A stretch of DNA of 7,343 bases from an uncultured Mesorhizobium sp. (lineage in GTDB: Bacteria; Pseudomonadota; Alphaproteobacteria; Rhizobiales; Rhizobiaceae), in the NCBI GenBank assembly GCA_950071955.1, contig CATMOC010000176.1, positions 1 through 7,343 on the forward strand. Reading direction: 5' to 3'. Below, piece by piece: positions 1 through 7,090 of the stretch. The notes under the pieces are model-generated. The model made no database searches. It was not told the DNA's origin and worked only from the letters and a program-made list of their open reading frames with translations. Position numbers and translations under genes: made by a program. The first letter of the stretch is position 1; each line of letters begins with the position of its first letter.

Positions 1-1
1 G

Positions 2-682
2 GGTATCGGACGAGCTACTGCCGACGCTTTGGTGCGTCAGGGCTATCACGTCATCAACCTCGATCGCGCACCATGTGTGGCGGAGAGCATCGAAACTGTT
101 TCGGTCGATCTGCGCGATACAGCGACCCTGACTACGCTACTGGAAGATCTGGCGGGCAGGCATCGTATCACCGGGCTGGTCAACAATGCCGGATTCGCTC
201 GCACAGCCTCGCTGGACGACACAGACGAGCCGCTTCTGTCGGACACGTTCGCGCTCAATCTGACCGTGCCCGCGCTTTGTGCTCGCATCCTCGCACCTCA
301 CATGAAGGCGCGCGGCTACGGACGCATCATCAACATATCCAGCCGGTCCGCCCTCGGCCGCGAACTGCGCACCGCCTACGCCGCTTCGAAAGGCGGCATC
401 ATTTCGATGACACGCGTATGGGCCATCGAGCTGGCGAGGTTCGGTATCACGGCGAACTGTGTCGCGCCGGGGCCGATCACGACCGAACTCTTCGACCGGA
501 TGAACCCGGAAGGCTCCGAGCGCCGAGCTCATATGGTCGGGGATATTCCCGCCGGGCGCATGGGACGGCCCGAAGAGGTAGCGGCAGCTGTCGCATTTTT
601 CCTTTCGCGGGAGGCAGGTTTCGTCAACGGACAGACCCTTTACGTGTGCGGCGGCCTTTCTGCCGGAAAGGCGATGCTTTGA
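2..682 (+). CDS. SDR-family NAD(P)-dependent oxidoreductase, 5' end outside window
   Basis: Classical short-chain dehydrogenase/reductase; such enzymes reversibly oxidise a hydroxyl to a ketone in the cytoplasm. The reading frame is already open at base 2 and encodes GIGRATADAL, the end of the TGxxxGIG dinucleotide-binding motif, so the true start lies upstream and only about 15-20 residues are missing. An Asp ends the second beta strand (codon 62-64), which in this family favours NAD over NADP. The NNAG motif follows strand 4. The catalytic triad is intact: Ser at 338-340, Tyr at 377-379 and Lys at 389-391 (YAASK). PGPITTEL follows strand 6, and the C-terminus has the usual VNGQTLYVCGG. About 226 residues are visible, against roughly 245-255 for the family. 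The stop overlaps the start of the aldolase-like gene by 3 bp. The fold is certain; the substrate is unknown, and 3-oxoacyl-ACP-reductase-like names would be generic. Confidence 0.93.
   Translation, partial: GIGRATADALVRQGYHVINLDRAPCVAESIETVSVDLRDTATLTTLLEDLAGRHRITGLVNNAGFARTASLDDTDEPLLSDTFALNLTVPALCARILAPHMKARGYGRIINISSRSALGRELRTAYAASKGGIISMTRVWAIELARFGITANCVAPGPITTELFDRMNPEGSERRAHMVGDIPAGRMGRPEEVAAAVAFFLSREAGFVNGQTLYVCGGLSAGKAML
665..671 (+). promoter_or_regulatory. Ribosome binding site deciding the TTG start of the aldolase-like gene
   Basis: GGAAAGG lies inside the last codons of the dehydrogenase gene, with 7 bases between it and the TTG at 679. No ATG occurs in this frame until far inside the conserved domain, so this site is the main reason for placing the start at the TTG. 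Confidence 0.7.
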
Positions 683-1374
683 CCTTCGCTGGGCAGCTCA
701 AGAGCGATCTGGCCGCGTCGCGACCGTTGCGCGTGGTCAACATCGACTACTCCAATGCGGGGCTGGTGGAATTTCTGGGCAAGACCTGCGCCGACGTCAT
801 CTTCATAGACTGCGAGCAGGGTGACACATCGGTCGAGAGTATCGAGAACCTGGCGCGCGCGGCGCATGTCGCCGGCGTTCCGGCGATCGTCAGGACCGGG
901 TCGCCCGACGCCGCGGTTATCGAGCGGACCCTCTTGCGCGGCGTTGATGGCATTGTCCTCCCCAGGTTGAAGACGTCCGCAGAGGCCCGCAAGGCGGTGG
1001 CGGCGGTACACTATTGCATGTCCGGCCAGCGACCCGACTTCGCGGTCATCGTGCAGGTCGAGGATATCGCGGCGGTACAGACGCTGGACGAGTTTCTCTC
1101 GGTCGAAGGCATCGACTGTTTCTTCGTCGGGCCCGTCGATCTTTCGAAGTCGATGGGGTTCGGTGGCACCTGGACGCGGACTGAAGTTCGCGACGTGGTC
1201 GAGCAGACGCTTTCCCGCATCATCGCGGCAGGCCGCGCGGCCGGAATGCTGGCTAGCCCCGATACGATCGGCGAACTCCACAGACTAGGCGTGAGCTTCC
1301 TCTATCTCCACACCAACGACTTCATTCGCCTCGGGACGGATGAGATTGCAGCCCGTTGCATGCAAATCGACTGA
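679..1374 (+). CDS. HpcH/HpaI aldolase/citrate lyase family protein with altered active site
   Basis: A 231-residue TIM-barrel protein related to class II pyruvate aldolases (HpaI/GarL type), which cleave or form 2-oxo acids in the cytoplasm. Family landmarks: Arg72 in AIVRTG (substrate carboxylate site), Glu128 in VQVED and Asp154 in GPVDLS (metal ligands), and the MGFGG stretch after it. Two things are odd. The usual D-x-E-H motif reads DCEQ (residues 44-47), so the catalytic His position is Gln. The segment before VQVED is about 20 residues shorter than in HpaI and lacks the G-x-RG region, which fits a total length somewhat below the usual 250 or so. The start is a TTG with a good ribosome binding site, and TTGA overlaps the preceding stop, indicating translational coupling. 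Family membership is solid; aldolase activity is not assured, and the substrate is unknown. Confidence 0.88.
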   Translation: MTFAGQLKSDLAASRPLRVVNIDYSNAGLVEFLGKTCADVIFIDCEQGDTSVESIENLARAAHVAGVPAIVRTGSPDAAVIERTLLRGVDGIVLPRLKTSAEARKAVAAVHYCMSGQRPDFAVIVQVEDIAAVQTLDEFLSVEGIDCFFVGPVDLSKSMGFGGTWTRTEVRDVVEQTLSRIIAAGRAAGMLASPDTIGELHRLGVSFLYLHTNDFIRLGTDEIAARCMQID

Positions 1375-1379
1375 AAGGA
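1374..1379 (+). promoter_or_regulatory. Ribosome binding site for the GTG start of the ThDP enzyme
   Basis: AAAGGA begins on the last base of the aldolase stop codon and leaves 7 bases before the GTG at 1387. The fit of site and spacing supports the GTG as the start. Confidence 0.7.
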
Positions 1380-1386
1380 CCGCCTC

Positions 1387-3138
1387 GTGAACCAGGCAGC
1401 GCACATAGCAGACTATTCCACCCTCACCCTCACCGGCGGAGAAGCGATTGTCGAGATTCTGGAGCGGGCGGGTGTTGGCCCCATGTTCGGCATGGGCGGG
1501 TTCCAGCTGTTGCCCTTCTACGACGCGGTTCGCCGCAAGGGTCTGACGCATCATCTCATCAATGACGAGCGCTGCGGGGCATTTGCGGCTGACGCCTGGG
1601 CGCGGGTTTCGGGCAGGCCTGGCGTTTGCGACGCCACGCTGGGGCCCGGCGCCACCAATCTGGTGACGGCGCTGGTTGAAAGCTTCAACGCCGGCATCGC
1701 CCAGGTCGTGTTCGTCGGCGACACCCACCGCGACCATTCCTGGAAGAACATGACCCAGGAGACCCGCCAGCTCGATATTCTGCGCCCCGCGGTCAAGGAC
1801 GTGATCCGCGTCGAGCGGTCCTCCCGGGTGCCGGAGGCGGTGCGCCGCGCCTTTGCGGTCGCCACCTCCGGCAGGCCGGGTCCTGTTGTAGTCGATGTGC
1901 CCGAGGACATCGCGCATGAGAGCTTCGACTATCCGCTTTCCGACCTCTGGATTGATCCAGCGACCACACGCTTTCCGGCTTATCGCTCGCGGCCTGACGC
2001 GCGGGCAGTCGAAAAGGCTGCCGCGGCGATCGCCAAGGCCAGCCGTCCGCTCCTGCTGGTTGGCGGCGGCATCCATATCTCGCAGGCCTATGAAGCACTG
2101 CAGGCCTTCGCTGGGGCTCACTCCATCCCCGTCGCCCACACGCTGTCGGGCAAGGGCGCCATCGCCTGCGTCCATCCGCTCTCAATCGGCCTGTTCGGGC
2201 GCTACTCGCGCATCGCCAACGAGCTGATCGAATGCTCCGACTGCCTGATCGTGATCGGTTGCAAGCTAGGCGAGATCGCCACCAAGCGTTTCCAGCTGTT
2301 CAACGGCGCCGCTCCGATCATCCACATTGAGCTGCTGCCCGAGGAGATTGGCCGCACCACGCGGACCGACCATGCTCTGGTCGGCGACGCCCGGCTTGCG
2401 CTGGAAGATCTGTCCGCCGCCCTTCACGGCGCGGCGGCGACGTCACGTGCGGCCCGGTCCGATTATGCAGCGGAAGTGACCGCCCGCATGGCCAAATGGC
2501 GCAAGGGCGCAGCCGACCGGCTCTTGTCGGATGAGGTGCCGATCAATATGGGCCGCATGCTGAACGAGTTGAACAACGAAATGCCGGCCGAGTCGGTGCT
2601 GGTTGCCGATGGCGGCTTCGCCGCGCACTGGGGCGGCCTGCTCTATGACACGAAGGCGGCGGGCCGCAGGTTCGTGGCCGACCGTGGCTTCGCCTCGATC
2701 GGCTACGGCCTGCCCGGCGCCATGGGCGCCCAGATGGCCGTGCCCGACCAGCCGGTGGTCGCCATTACCGGCGATGGTGGCTTCAACATGACGATCGGCG
2801 AACTCGAGACCGCCCGCCGCGTCGGCACGCCCTTCACCCTGATGATCGTCAACAACGCCGCGTCCGGCTACATCAAGGCGCTGCAGCATTCCATGTACGG
2901 CGCCTACCAGTCGGCCGATCTGGTCGAGATGAACTACGCGGAAATCGCCAGCGATTTCGGCTGTCACGGCATTCGCGTTGAGCATCCCGACCAACTGGCG
3001 CCGGCCATCCGTGCCGCCAATGCCGAACGCGACCGCCCTTCCGTCATCGACGTGGTCGTCACCCGCGACCCGGCCAAGATGCTGCCCGGCGTCGACAACC
3101 GAACCCTCAAGATCACCAAAGGCGACAGGCCAGTGTGA
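1387..3138 (+). CDS. Thiamine-diphosphate-dependent enzyme, acetolactate-synthase (IlvB)-like
   Basis: A 583-residue enzyme with the three-domain plan of the acetolactate synthase/pyruvate oxidase family; these act on 2-oxo acids through a ThDP-bound intermediate. The N-terminal PYR domain (about 15-180) carries the cofactor-activating Glu61 in DERCGAFAADAWAR and the GPGATN motif. The central domain (about 200-345) starts near SRPLLLVGGGIH. The C-terminal PP domain (about 375-560) has the ThDP/Mg motif GDG at 462-464, followed 24 residues later by NN at 489-490. The start is GTG, 12 bp after the aldolase gene, so the two are almost certainly co-transcribed. No IlvN-like small subunit is visible downstream and the gene sits in a catabolic-looking cassette, so biosynthetic acetolactate synthase is unlikely. 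A decarboxylase, carboligase or sulfoacetaldehyde-acetyltransferase-like role are alternatives that cannot be separated by reading alone. Confidence 0.92.
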   Translation: MNQAAHIADYSTLTLTGGEAIVEILERAGVGPMFGMGGFQLLPFYDAVRRKGLTHHLINDERCGAFAADAWARVSGRPGVCDATLGPGATNLVTALVESFNAGIAQVVFVGDTHRDHSWKNMTQETRQLDILRPAVKDVIRVERSSRVPEAVRRAFAVATSGRPGPVVVDVPEDIAHESFDYPLSDLWIDPATTRFPAYRSRPDARAVEKAAAAIAKASRPLLLVGGGIHISQAYEALQAFAGAHSIPVAHTLSGKGAIACVHPLSIGLFGRYSRIANELIECSDCLIVIGCKLGEIATKRFQLFNGAAPIIHIELLPEEIGRTTRTDHALVGDARLALEDLSAALHGAAATSRAARSDYAAEVTARMAKWRKGAADRLLSDEVPINMGRMLNELNNEMPAESVLVADGGFAAHWGGLLYDTKAAGRRFVADRGFASIGYGLPGAMGAQMAVPDQPVVAITGDGGFNMTIGELETARRVGTPFTLMIVNNAASGYIKALQHSMYGAYQSADLVEMNYAEIASDFGCHGIRVEHPDQLAPAIRAANAERDRPSVIDVVVTRDPAKMLPGVDNRTLKITKGDRPV

Positions 3139-3733
3139 GCCTGATCCACAAGGCCGGTAGCGGAGAGAAACCAACAATCGGGCAGGAGCTCCTTCGTTCG
3201 CTTAGGAAAAATGGCGGAGTCGATCTCTACGACCAATGTGGGGGCGCACACCTCCCGTTCATCCCGCAATAGTTGAACCGGTTTCAGGGTCGAAGTGCGC
3301 CACCCCTCGCGAATCCCGACTACCGATAAATCGTCATTTGCTGCGAACAAATCAGGGCGCTCCTTCCGGCAAGTTGGATCTCGGCGCCCAGACTGCTCCA
3401 ATCAGGCGACGTTGATCTGTTCAATTTCGAAAGCAAACATCGGTTCTTGGTCTCAGGGGGAACGGCGGTAACGGACCTCCGCTACCAGCAAATTCAGTTA
3501 GATAGGTAGCAACGTCTAGCCTACGAGCTCTCCCTAGGCTCACAGCCATGTCAGGCCCCGGCTGACGGATCGTTCTGTGTGGGCGAAGGTCACTTCAAGC
3601 CATCCGAGCTGTCGGACTGGCTTGTCCGGGGCCACTATCGGTCGGTCGGGCCTATCGTCGTAGATTTTGATAGCGGACTTTCGGTCTGGAAAGTCGATCC
3701 CATGGTGTGAGGCGTCGCAGACTGTTGTTGCCG
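3139..3733. other. Gene-poor, lower-GC intergenic stretch
   Basis: I see no supportable gene here. Sampled lines run at roughly 52-55% GC (for example 3301-3360 and 3481-3540), whereas a line in the ThDP gene (2101-2160) is about 73%. Stop codons are frequent in most frames, and the few open stretches have no recognisable motif or ribosome binding site. There is no clear stem-loop plus T-run terminator after the ThDP gene. A perfect 10-bp palindrome (AGGAGCTCCT, 3184-3193) and a 10-bp inverted repeat pair are present. The base composition and the recombinase remnant beside it fit decayed foreign DNA. Confidence 0.6.
3156..3486. repeat. 10-bp inverted repeat pair bounding about 331 bp
   Basis: GGTAGCGGAG at 3156-3165 is the exact reverse complement of CTCCGCTACC at 3477-3486. 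The match does not extend outward or inward, and no target-site duplication is visible outside it. It could be the worn ends of a small mobile element, but a match of this length somewhere in 1 kb is also reasonably likely by chance. Confidence 0.25.
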
Positions 3734-4085
3734 CCGAATGATCGGACACGATCAGCGTTGGATTTGATCTGCGATGAACTCGCGCGGGATAAGCGTCCGC
3801 TCGCTCACCGAGAGCTGTGATGCCGGGACTTCCAGCGCCCAACTCATGGTCCACCTCATGGCCGCACTCGCCAAGTCCGAGCGCGAGTTGATCGGCGAAC
3901 CCACCCACGCCCGCTTCGCGCCGCACGAGCGCGAGGCGCTCGGCTCGGACGGCCGCCAGGCCTTGGAGTGCAGGAACGGTACGCCGCAGTCCGATGCGTC
4001 CGCGCCGGTCACCCGGGCTCGGGATGTCGCCAAAGCGCATGGGATGCGCCAAAGAACACCCTATCGGATACTCCGTTACTTCGGT
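3734..4085 (+). pseudogene. Frameshifted remnant of a serine site-specific recombinase (resolvase/invertase)
   Basis: Pieces of a resolvase/DNA-invertase protein can be read in order across two frames. Frame A (3740-3787) gives DRTRSALDLICDELAR, resembling the DRLGRS...L..L..L segment. Frame B (from 3774) gives SRGISVRSLTESCDAGTS and then LMAALAKSERELIGEPTHA, matching the family's RGI.FRSLTE.D..T and ALAEFERELIRERT stretch at the start of the long E helix. Frame A again (3923-3967) gives ARARGARLGRPPGL, like the ARARG...GRP linker. Frame B (4008-4085) gives VTRARDVAKAHGM and YRILRYF, the C-terminal helix-turn-helix. The N-terminal part with the catalytic Ser and Y.R.S motif is not found upstream. 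The order of pieces, switching frames and missing end indicate a dead gene left by a transposon, integron-like element or phage. It may have been a Tn3-type resolvase or a Hin-type invertase. Confidence 0.75.
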
Positions 4086-4165
4086 GCTCCTGCGCCTCGA
4101 AACGAAGTACATCCGAGCACAACCCCGCACATCCAGGTAGCTTCGCGGAGACGAACTGTCCGATC

Positions 4166-4609
4166 CTATTTGCCTGGCACCAAGTCGTAAGTTACCCAAC
4201 CTGTCCGCGCCGCCTTCCGATCGTACACGGCGCGAGCGCGATAGTTGTTCTCGGCCGTGATCCAGCGGACGACAGTCCAGCCGCGCGTCCGCGCGATCTC
4301 TTCCAGTGCGGCAAGCATCGCGTCGGCAACGCCGGTGCCGCGGGTCTCCGGATCGACGAAGAGGTCGTCGAGAAAGCAGCCGGTGGTCGCGGAGAGCGGC
4401 CGCGCGAAGGGGCGGAAATGGGCAAGGGCGACCAGATGGTCCCCCTCCTCAGCCACCAGTCCCTCGCTCTCGTGAGCGGGATCGTGCAGCCAGCCCCATA
4501 CGCGGTCGCGCATCTCGGGCGTCTGGTCAACCTTGTAGAAGTTGGCATAGCCGGAATAGAGCCGGTCCCATTCTGGCCGGTCGTCGGGCTTTGGCTTGCG
4601 GATCTGCAT
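4166..4609 (-). CDS. GNAT-family N-acetyltransferase
   Basis: A 147-residue single-domain protein of the GCN5-related acetyltransferase superfamily, which moves an acetyl group from acetyl-CoA to an amine of a small molecule or protein. Motif A is clear at about 81-97: DDLFVDPETRGTGVADAML, with the R-G-x-G-x-A pyrophosphate loop at 90-95. It is followed by ITAENNYRARAVYDR (about 116-130), the usual motif B region in which a Tyr acts on the leaving thiolate. The length is normal. It starts at an ATG with GGAGGAG at 4623-4629, a somewhat long 13-base gap, and lies 30 bp downstream of the FAD enzyme on the same strand, so it is probably the last gene of that operon. The acceptor substrate is unknown. 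A link to amine catabolism is possible but unproven. Confidence 0.9.
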   Translation of the reverse strand: MQIRKPKPDDRPEWDRLYSGYANFYKVDQTPEMRDRVWGWLHDPAHESEGLVAEEGDHLVALAHFRPFARPLSATTGCFLDDLFVDPETRGTGVADAMLAALEEIARTRGWTVVRWITAENNYRARAVYDRKAARTGWVTYDLVPGK

Positions 4610-4639
4610 GGCGAGTGGGTCTCTCCTCCGTGGGCGGTG

Positions 4640-7090
4640 TCAGGCCTTGATGCGCTCGCCCTTCGGATCGTACCAGGGCCCGAATTGCGCGATGATTGGC
4701 CACCGCTTCATGGCGATCTCTACCTCCAGCTTACCGCTTTCGAGCCAGTCCTTCGTGACGCCGCCCTCGTTCTCGACATAGGCCAGTCCCAGCGACGCTC
4801 CCACGCGGTAGCCGTACGCTCCCGAGGTGACGGAGCCGATGATCCGGCCATCGAGAAGCACCGGCTCGTGGTGAAGCAGCAGCGGCGGCGCTTCGGTGTC
4901 GACGAGCCTGATCTGTACCATGCGCCGGCGCAGCGGTCCCGACGACTTCTGCCGGGCAAGCGCGTCGCGTCCGATGAAACCGCCCGGCTTGTCGAGCGCC
5001 ACCGCGAAGCCGAGACCGGCCTGGTAGGGCGTATCCTCTTCGCCGATGTCGTGGCCCCAGTGGCGGTATCCCTTTTCCATGCGCAGCGAGTTCAGCGCGA
5101 AGAAGCCGACACGGCCGAGGCCGAGGTCGCGACCGGCCTCGATCAACGTGTCGTAGACGTGAGCGGCGAATTCGGCTTCCGCGTAGAGTTCGTAGCCCAG
5201 TTCGCCCATGTAGGTCAGCCGGCTGGCGCGAACGCGCGCGAAACCGAGATCGATTTCGCGGCTGGTGCCGAAGAGAAAGCCTTCATTGCTGAAGTCGTCC
5301 GGCGAGACGCGCCGCATCAGTTCGCGCGCCTTCGGGCCCATCACCGCCAGCATCGGCAGGCCGGAGGTGACGTCGCAGACCATGACGCGCGCGTCTTCTG
5401 GAATGTGCCGCTTCAGCCAGGACAGGTCGCGGCGCTGTGAAACGCAGATGGTGACAACCAGGAAGGCGTCCTCCGCCAGCCGCGTGACGGTGACGTCGGC
5501 CTCGATGCCGCCGATCTCGTTCAGCCATTGGGTGTAGACGACCCGGCCCACCGGCACGTCCATCTGGTTGGCGGACACCTTGTTCAATACCGTGAGCGCA
5601 TCGGGCCCTTCCACACGGTACTTTGCGAAACAGCTGTGGTCGAAGATGCCCACCGCCTCGGCCGTGGTGCGGCATTCGGCGCCCACATTGGCAAACCAGC
5701 TGGGCCGGTCGTAGGAATAGCGGATGTCCGCGCGTTCTTCTTCCGTGCCGTAGAAGCCGGGCCGCTCCCACCCGGCCGCTTCCGTCATCCAGGCGCCGGC
5801 CGCCAGCAGCCTGTCGTGGATCGGCGACCGGCGGATGCCACGGGCGGTTTCGAACTGGCGCGAGGGCCAGTGAATGTCGAAGCTCACGCCGATGGATTCG
5901 CCCGCCCGCGCCGCGAGGTAGCTGCGGTTGCGCTGGAAGGTCTGGACCCGTCGCACGTCGACGTCGATCAGGTCGACCGGCGGTCGGCCGTTCTGGATCC
6001 AGGATGCGAGCGAGCGGCCGACGCCGCCCGACGAGAGGATGCCGAGCGAGTTGAAGCCGGTGGCGCAGAACAGCCCGGCGACCTCTGGCGTCTCGCCCAG
6101 CAGATACCGGTTGTCGGGCGTGAAGCTCTCCGGTCCGTTGAAGAAGAGCTGCATTCCCACCGACTGCAGGCGCGGGATCCGCTTTATCGCATCGTCGAGG
6201 TGGGGCGCGATGTGATCGAGGTCTTCGGGCAGGCTGTCGAAACTGAAATCCGCTGGAATGCCGTCGAGGCCCCAGGGTTTGCCCTTCGGCTCGAAAAAGC
6301 CGATCAGCAGCTTGCCGGCATCTTCCTTGTAGTAGGTCCATTCGTCGCCGACGAACAGGACAGGAAGGTCGCGTGGCAGATCGGGGATCGTCTCCGTGAC
6401 CACATAGAAATGCTCGACTGCCTGCAGGGGCACGGTGACGCCGATCTCGGCCGCCAGCTCGCGCGACCACATGCCACCGCAGATCACCACGTGCTTCGCC
6501 CTGATCGCGCCTTGCGAGGTCATCACGCCGGTCGCGCAGCCCCCCTCCACCAGGATCTGCGTCACGGTCAGGGCTTCGACGATGCGCGCGCCGCCCATCC
6601 GCGCGCCCTTGGCGTAGGCCATCGTCACGTCGGCGGGGTTCACCTGTCCGTCCATGGGGGACCAGAAGCCGCCCACGAGATCGGATGTGTCGACCAGCGG
6701 CCAGCGCTCCTTGATGCCGGCCGCGGTGACCGCCTCGACCGGAAGGCCGAAATTGCGGGCCATGGAGGCGCCGCGGGCGAGCTCCTCGTAGCGTGCGGCA
6801 TTGTTGGCGACACGAAGGGAGCCGTTGCGGCGAAAGCCGGTAGCCTGGCCCGTCTCCGCTTCGAGCGTGCCGAACAGCTCACCCGTATATTGCGCCAGTT
6901 CGGTCATCTGCCGCGTCGCACGCAGCTGCGTCACCAGGCCCGCGGCGTGCCAGGTCGTGCCGCAGGTGAGCTGCTTGCGCTCGCACAGGACCACGTCGCT
7001 GATGCCGAGCTTCGTGAGGTGATAGGCGATGGAGCAGCCGGCAACGCCACCTCCGATGATCACGACTTCGGCGCTTGAGGGAATGTCCAA
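4640..7090 (-). CDS. FAD-dependent dimethylglycine/sarcosine dehydrogenase-like protein with GcvT domain
   Basis: An 816-residue two-part enzyme. The N-terminal DAO/FAD domain (about 8-370) opens with the ADP-binding motif VIIGGGVAGCSIAYHL and carries TTWHAAGL. In dimethylglycine and sarcosine dehydrogenases the His of that motif (here His48) binds FAD covalently. A short linker domain (about 370-430) precedes the aminomethyltransferase-like GCV_T domain (about 440-700) and GCV_T C-terminal barrel (about 715-805). The folate-site stretch NEIGGIEADVTV is present with Asp532, as are YMGELGYELY and LGFAVALDKPGGFIGRDAL. Expected reaction: oxidative N-demethylation, with the methyl carbon captured as methylene-tetrahydrofolate. 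The start is TTG, supported by AAAGGAG six bases upstream. The gene lies between an MFS transporter and an acetyltransferase. The exact amine (dimethylglycine, sarcosine or another methylated compound) is not determined, so no symbol is given. Confidence 0.92.
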   Translation of the reverse strand: MDIPSSAEVVIIGGGVAGCSIAYHLTKLGISDVVLCERKQLTCGTTWHAAGLVTQLRATRQMTELAQYTGELFGTLEAETGQATGFRRNGSLRVANNAARYEELARGASMARNFGLPVEAVTAAGIKERWPLVDTSDLVGGFWSPMDGQVNPADVTMAYAKGARMGGARIVEALTVTQILVEGGCATGVMTSQGAIRAKHVVICGGMWSRELAAEIGVTVPLQAVEHFYVVTETIPDLPRDLPVLFVGDEWTYYKEDAGKLLIGFFEPKGKPWGLDGIPADFSFDSLPEDLDHIAPHLDDAIKRIPRLQSVGMQLFFNGPESFTPDNRYLLGETPEVAGLFCATGFNSLGILSSGGVGRSLASWIQNGRPPVDLIDVDVRRVQTFQRNRSYLAARAGESIGVSFDIHWPSRQFETARGIRRSPIHDRLLAAGAWMTEAAGWERPGFYGTEEERADIRYSYDRPSWFANVGAECRTTAEAVGIFDHSCFAKYRVEGPDALTVLNKVSANQMDVPVGRVVYTQWLNEIGGIEADVTVTRLAEDAFLVVTICVSQRRDLSWLKRHIPEDARVMVCDVTSGLPMLAVMGPKARELMRRVSPDDFSNEGFLFGTSREIDLGFARVRASRLTYMGELGYELYAEAEFAAHVYDTLIEAGRDLGLGRVGFFALNSLRMEKGYRHWGHDIGEEDTPYQAGLGFAVALDKPGGFIGRDALARQKSSGPLRRRMVQIRLVDTEAPPLLLHHEPVLLDGRIIGSVTSGAYGYRVGASLGLAYVENEGGVTKDWLESGKLEVEIAMKRWPIIAQFGPWYDPKGERIKA

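Noticed and set aside
1285..2175. 296-codon open frame on the - strand opposite the ThDP gene
   Set aside because: It is antisense to a motif-complete enzyme and has no motif of its own.
2964..3401. 145-codon open frame on the - strand
   Set aside because: Half of it is antisense to the ThDP gene, and there is no recognisable motif or ribosome binding site.
3330..3506. 59-codon open stretch on the + strand ending at TAG 3507-3509
   Set aside because: It has no start codon with a ribosome binding site and no recognisable similarity; a stretch this long is unremarkable at this base composition.
3549..3565. GTCAG...CTGAC hairpin as a terminator between the convergent operons
   Set aside because: It has only a 5-bp stem, with no T-run on either side, and lies far from both operon ends; not convincing.
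3139..4165. CRISPR array, tRNA or other structured RNA in the non-coding middle
   Set aside because: I looked for regularly spaced repeats and for tRNA-like arms and found neither.
3540..4199. 219-codon open frame on the - strand in the middle region
   Set aside because: Much of it is antisense to the recombinase remnant, and it overlaps the end of the acetyltransferase gene. I checked the 3540-3720 part in all six frames for transposase motifs and found none.
3968..5440. 490-codon open frame on the + strand
   Set aside because: It runs through the recombinase remnant and then antisense to the acetyltransferase and FAD enzyme. Only its first few codons continue a remnant frame; the rest is a shadow.
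5528..7078. 516-codon open frame on the + strand opposite the FAD enzyme
   Set aside because: It is antisense to a gene with clear domain motifs; its composition (rich in Arg, Gly, Ala, His, Asp) and lack of any motif are typical of shadow frames in GC-rich DNA.
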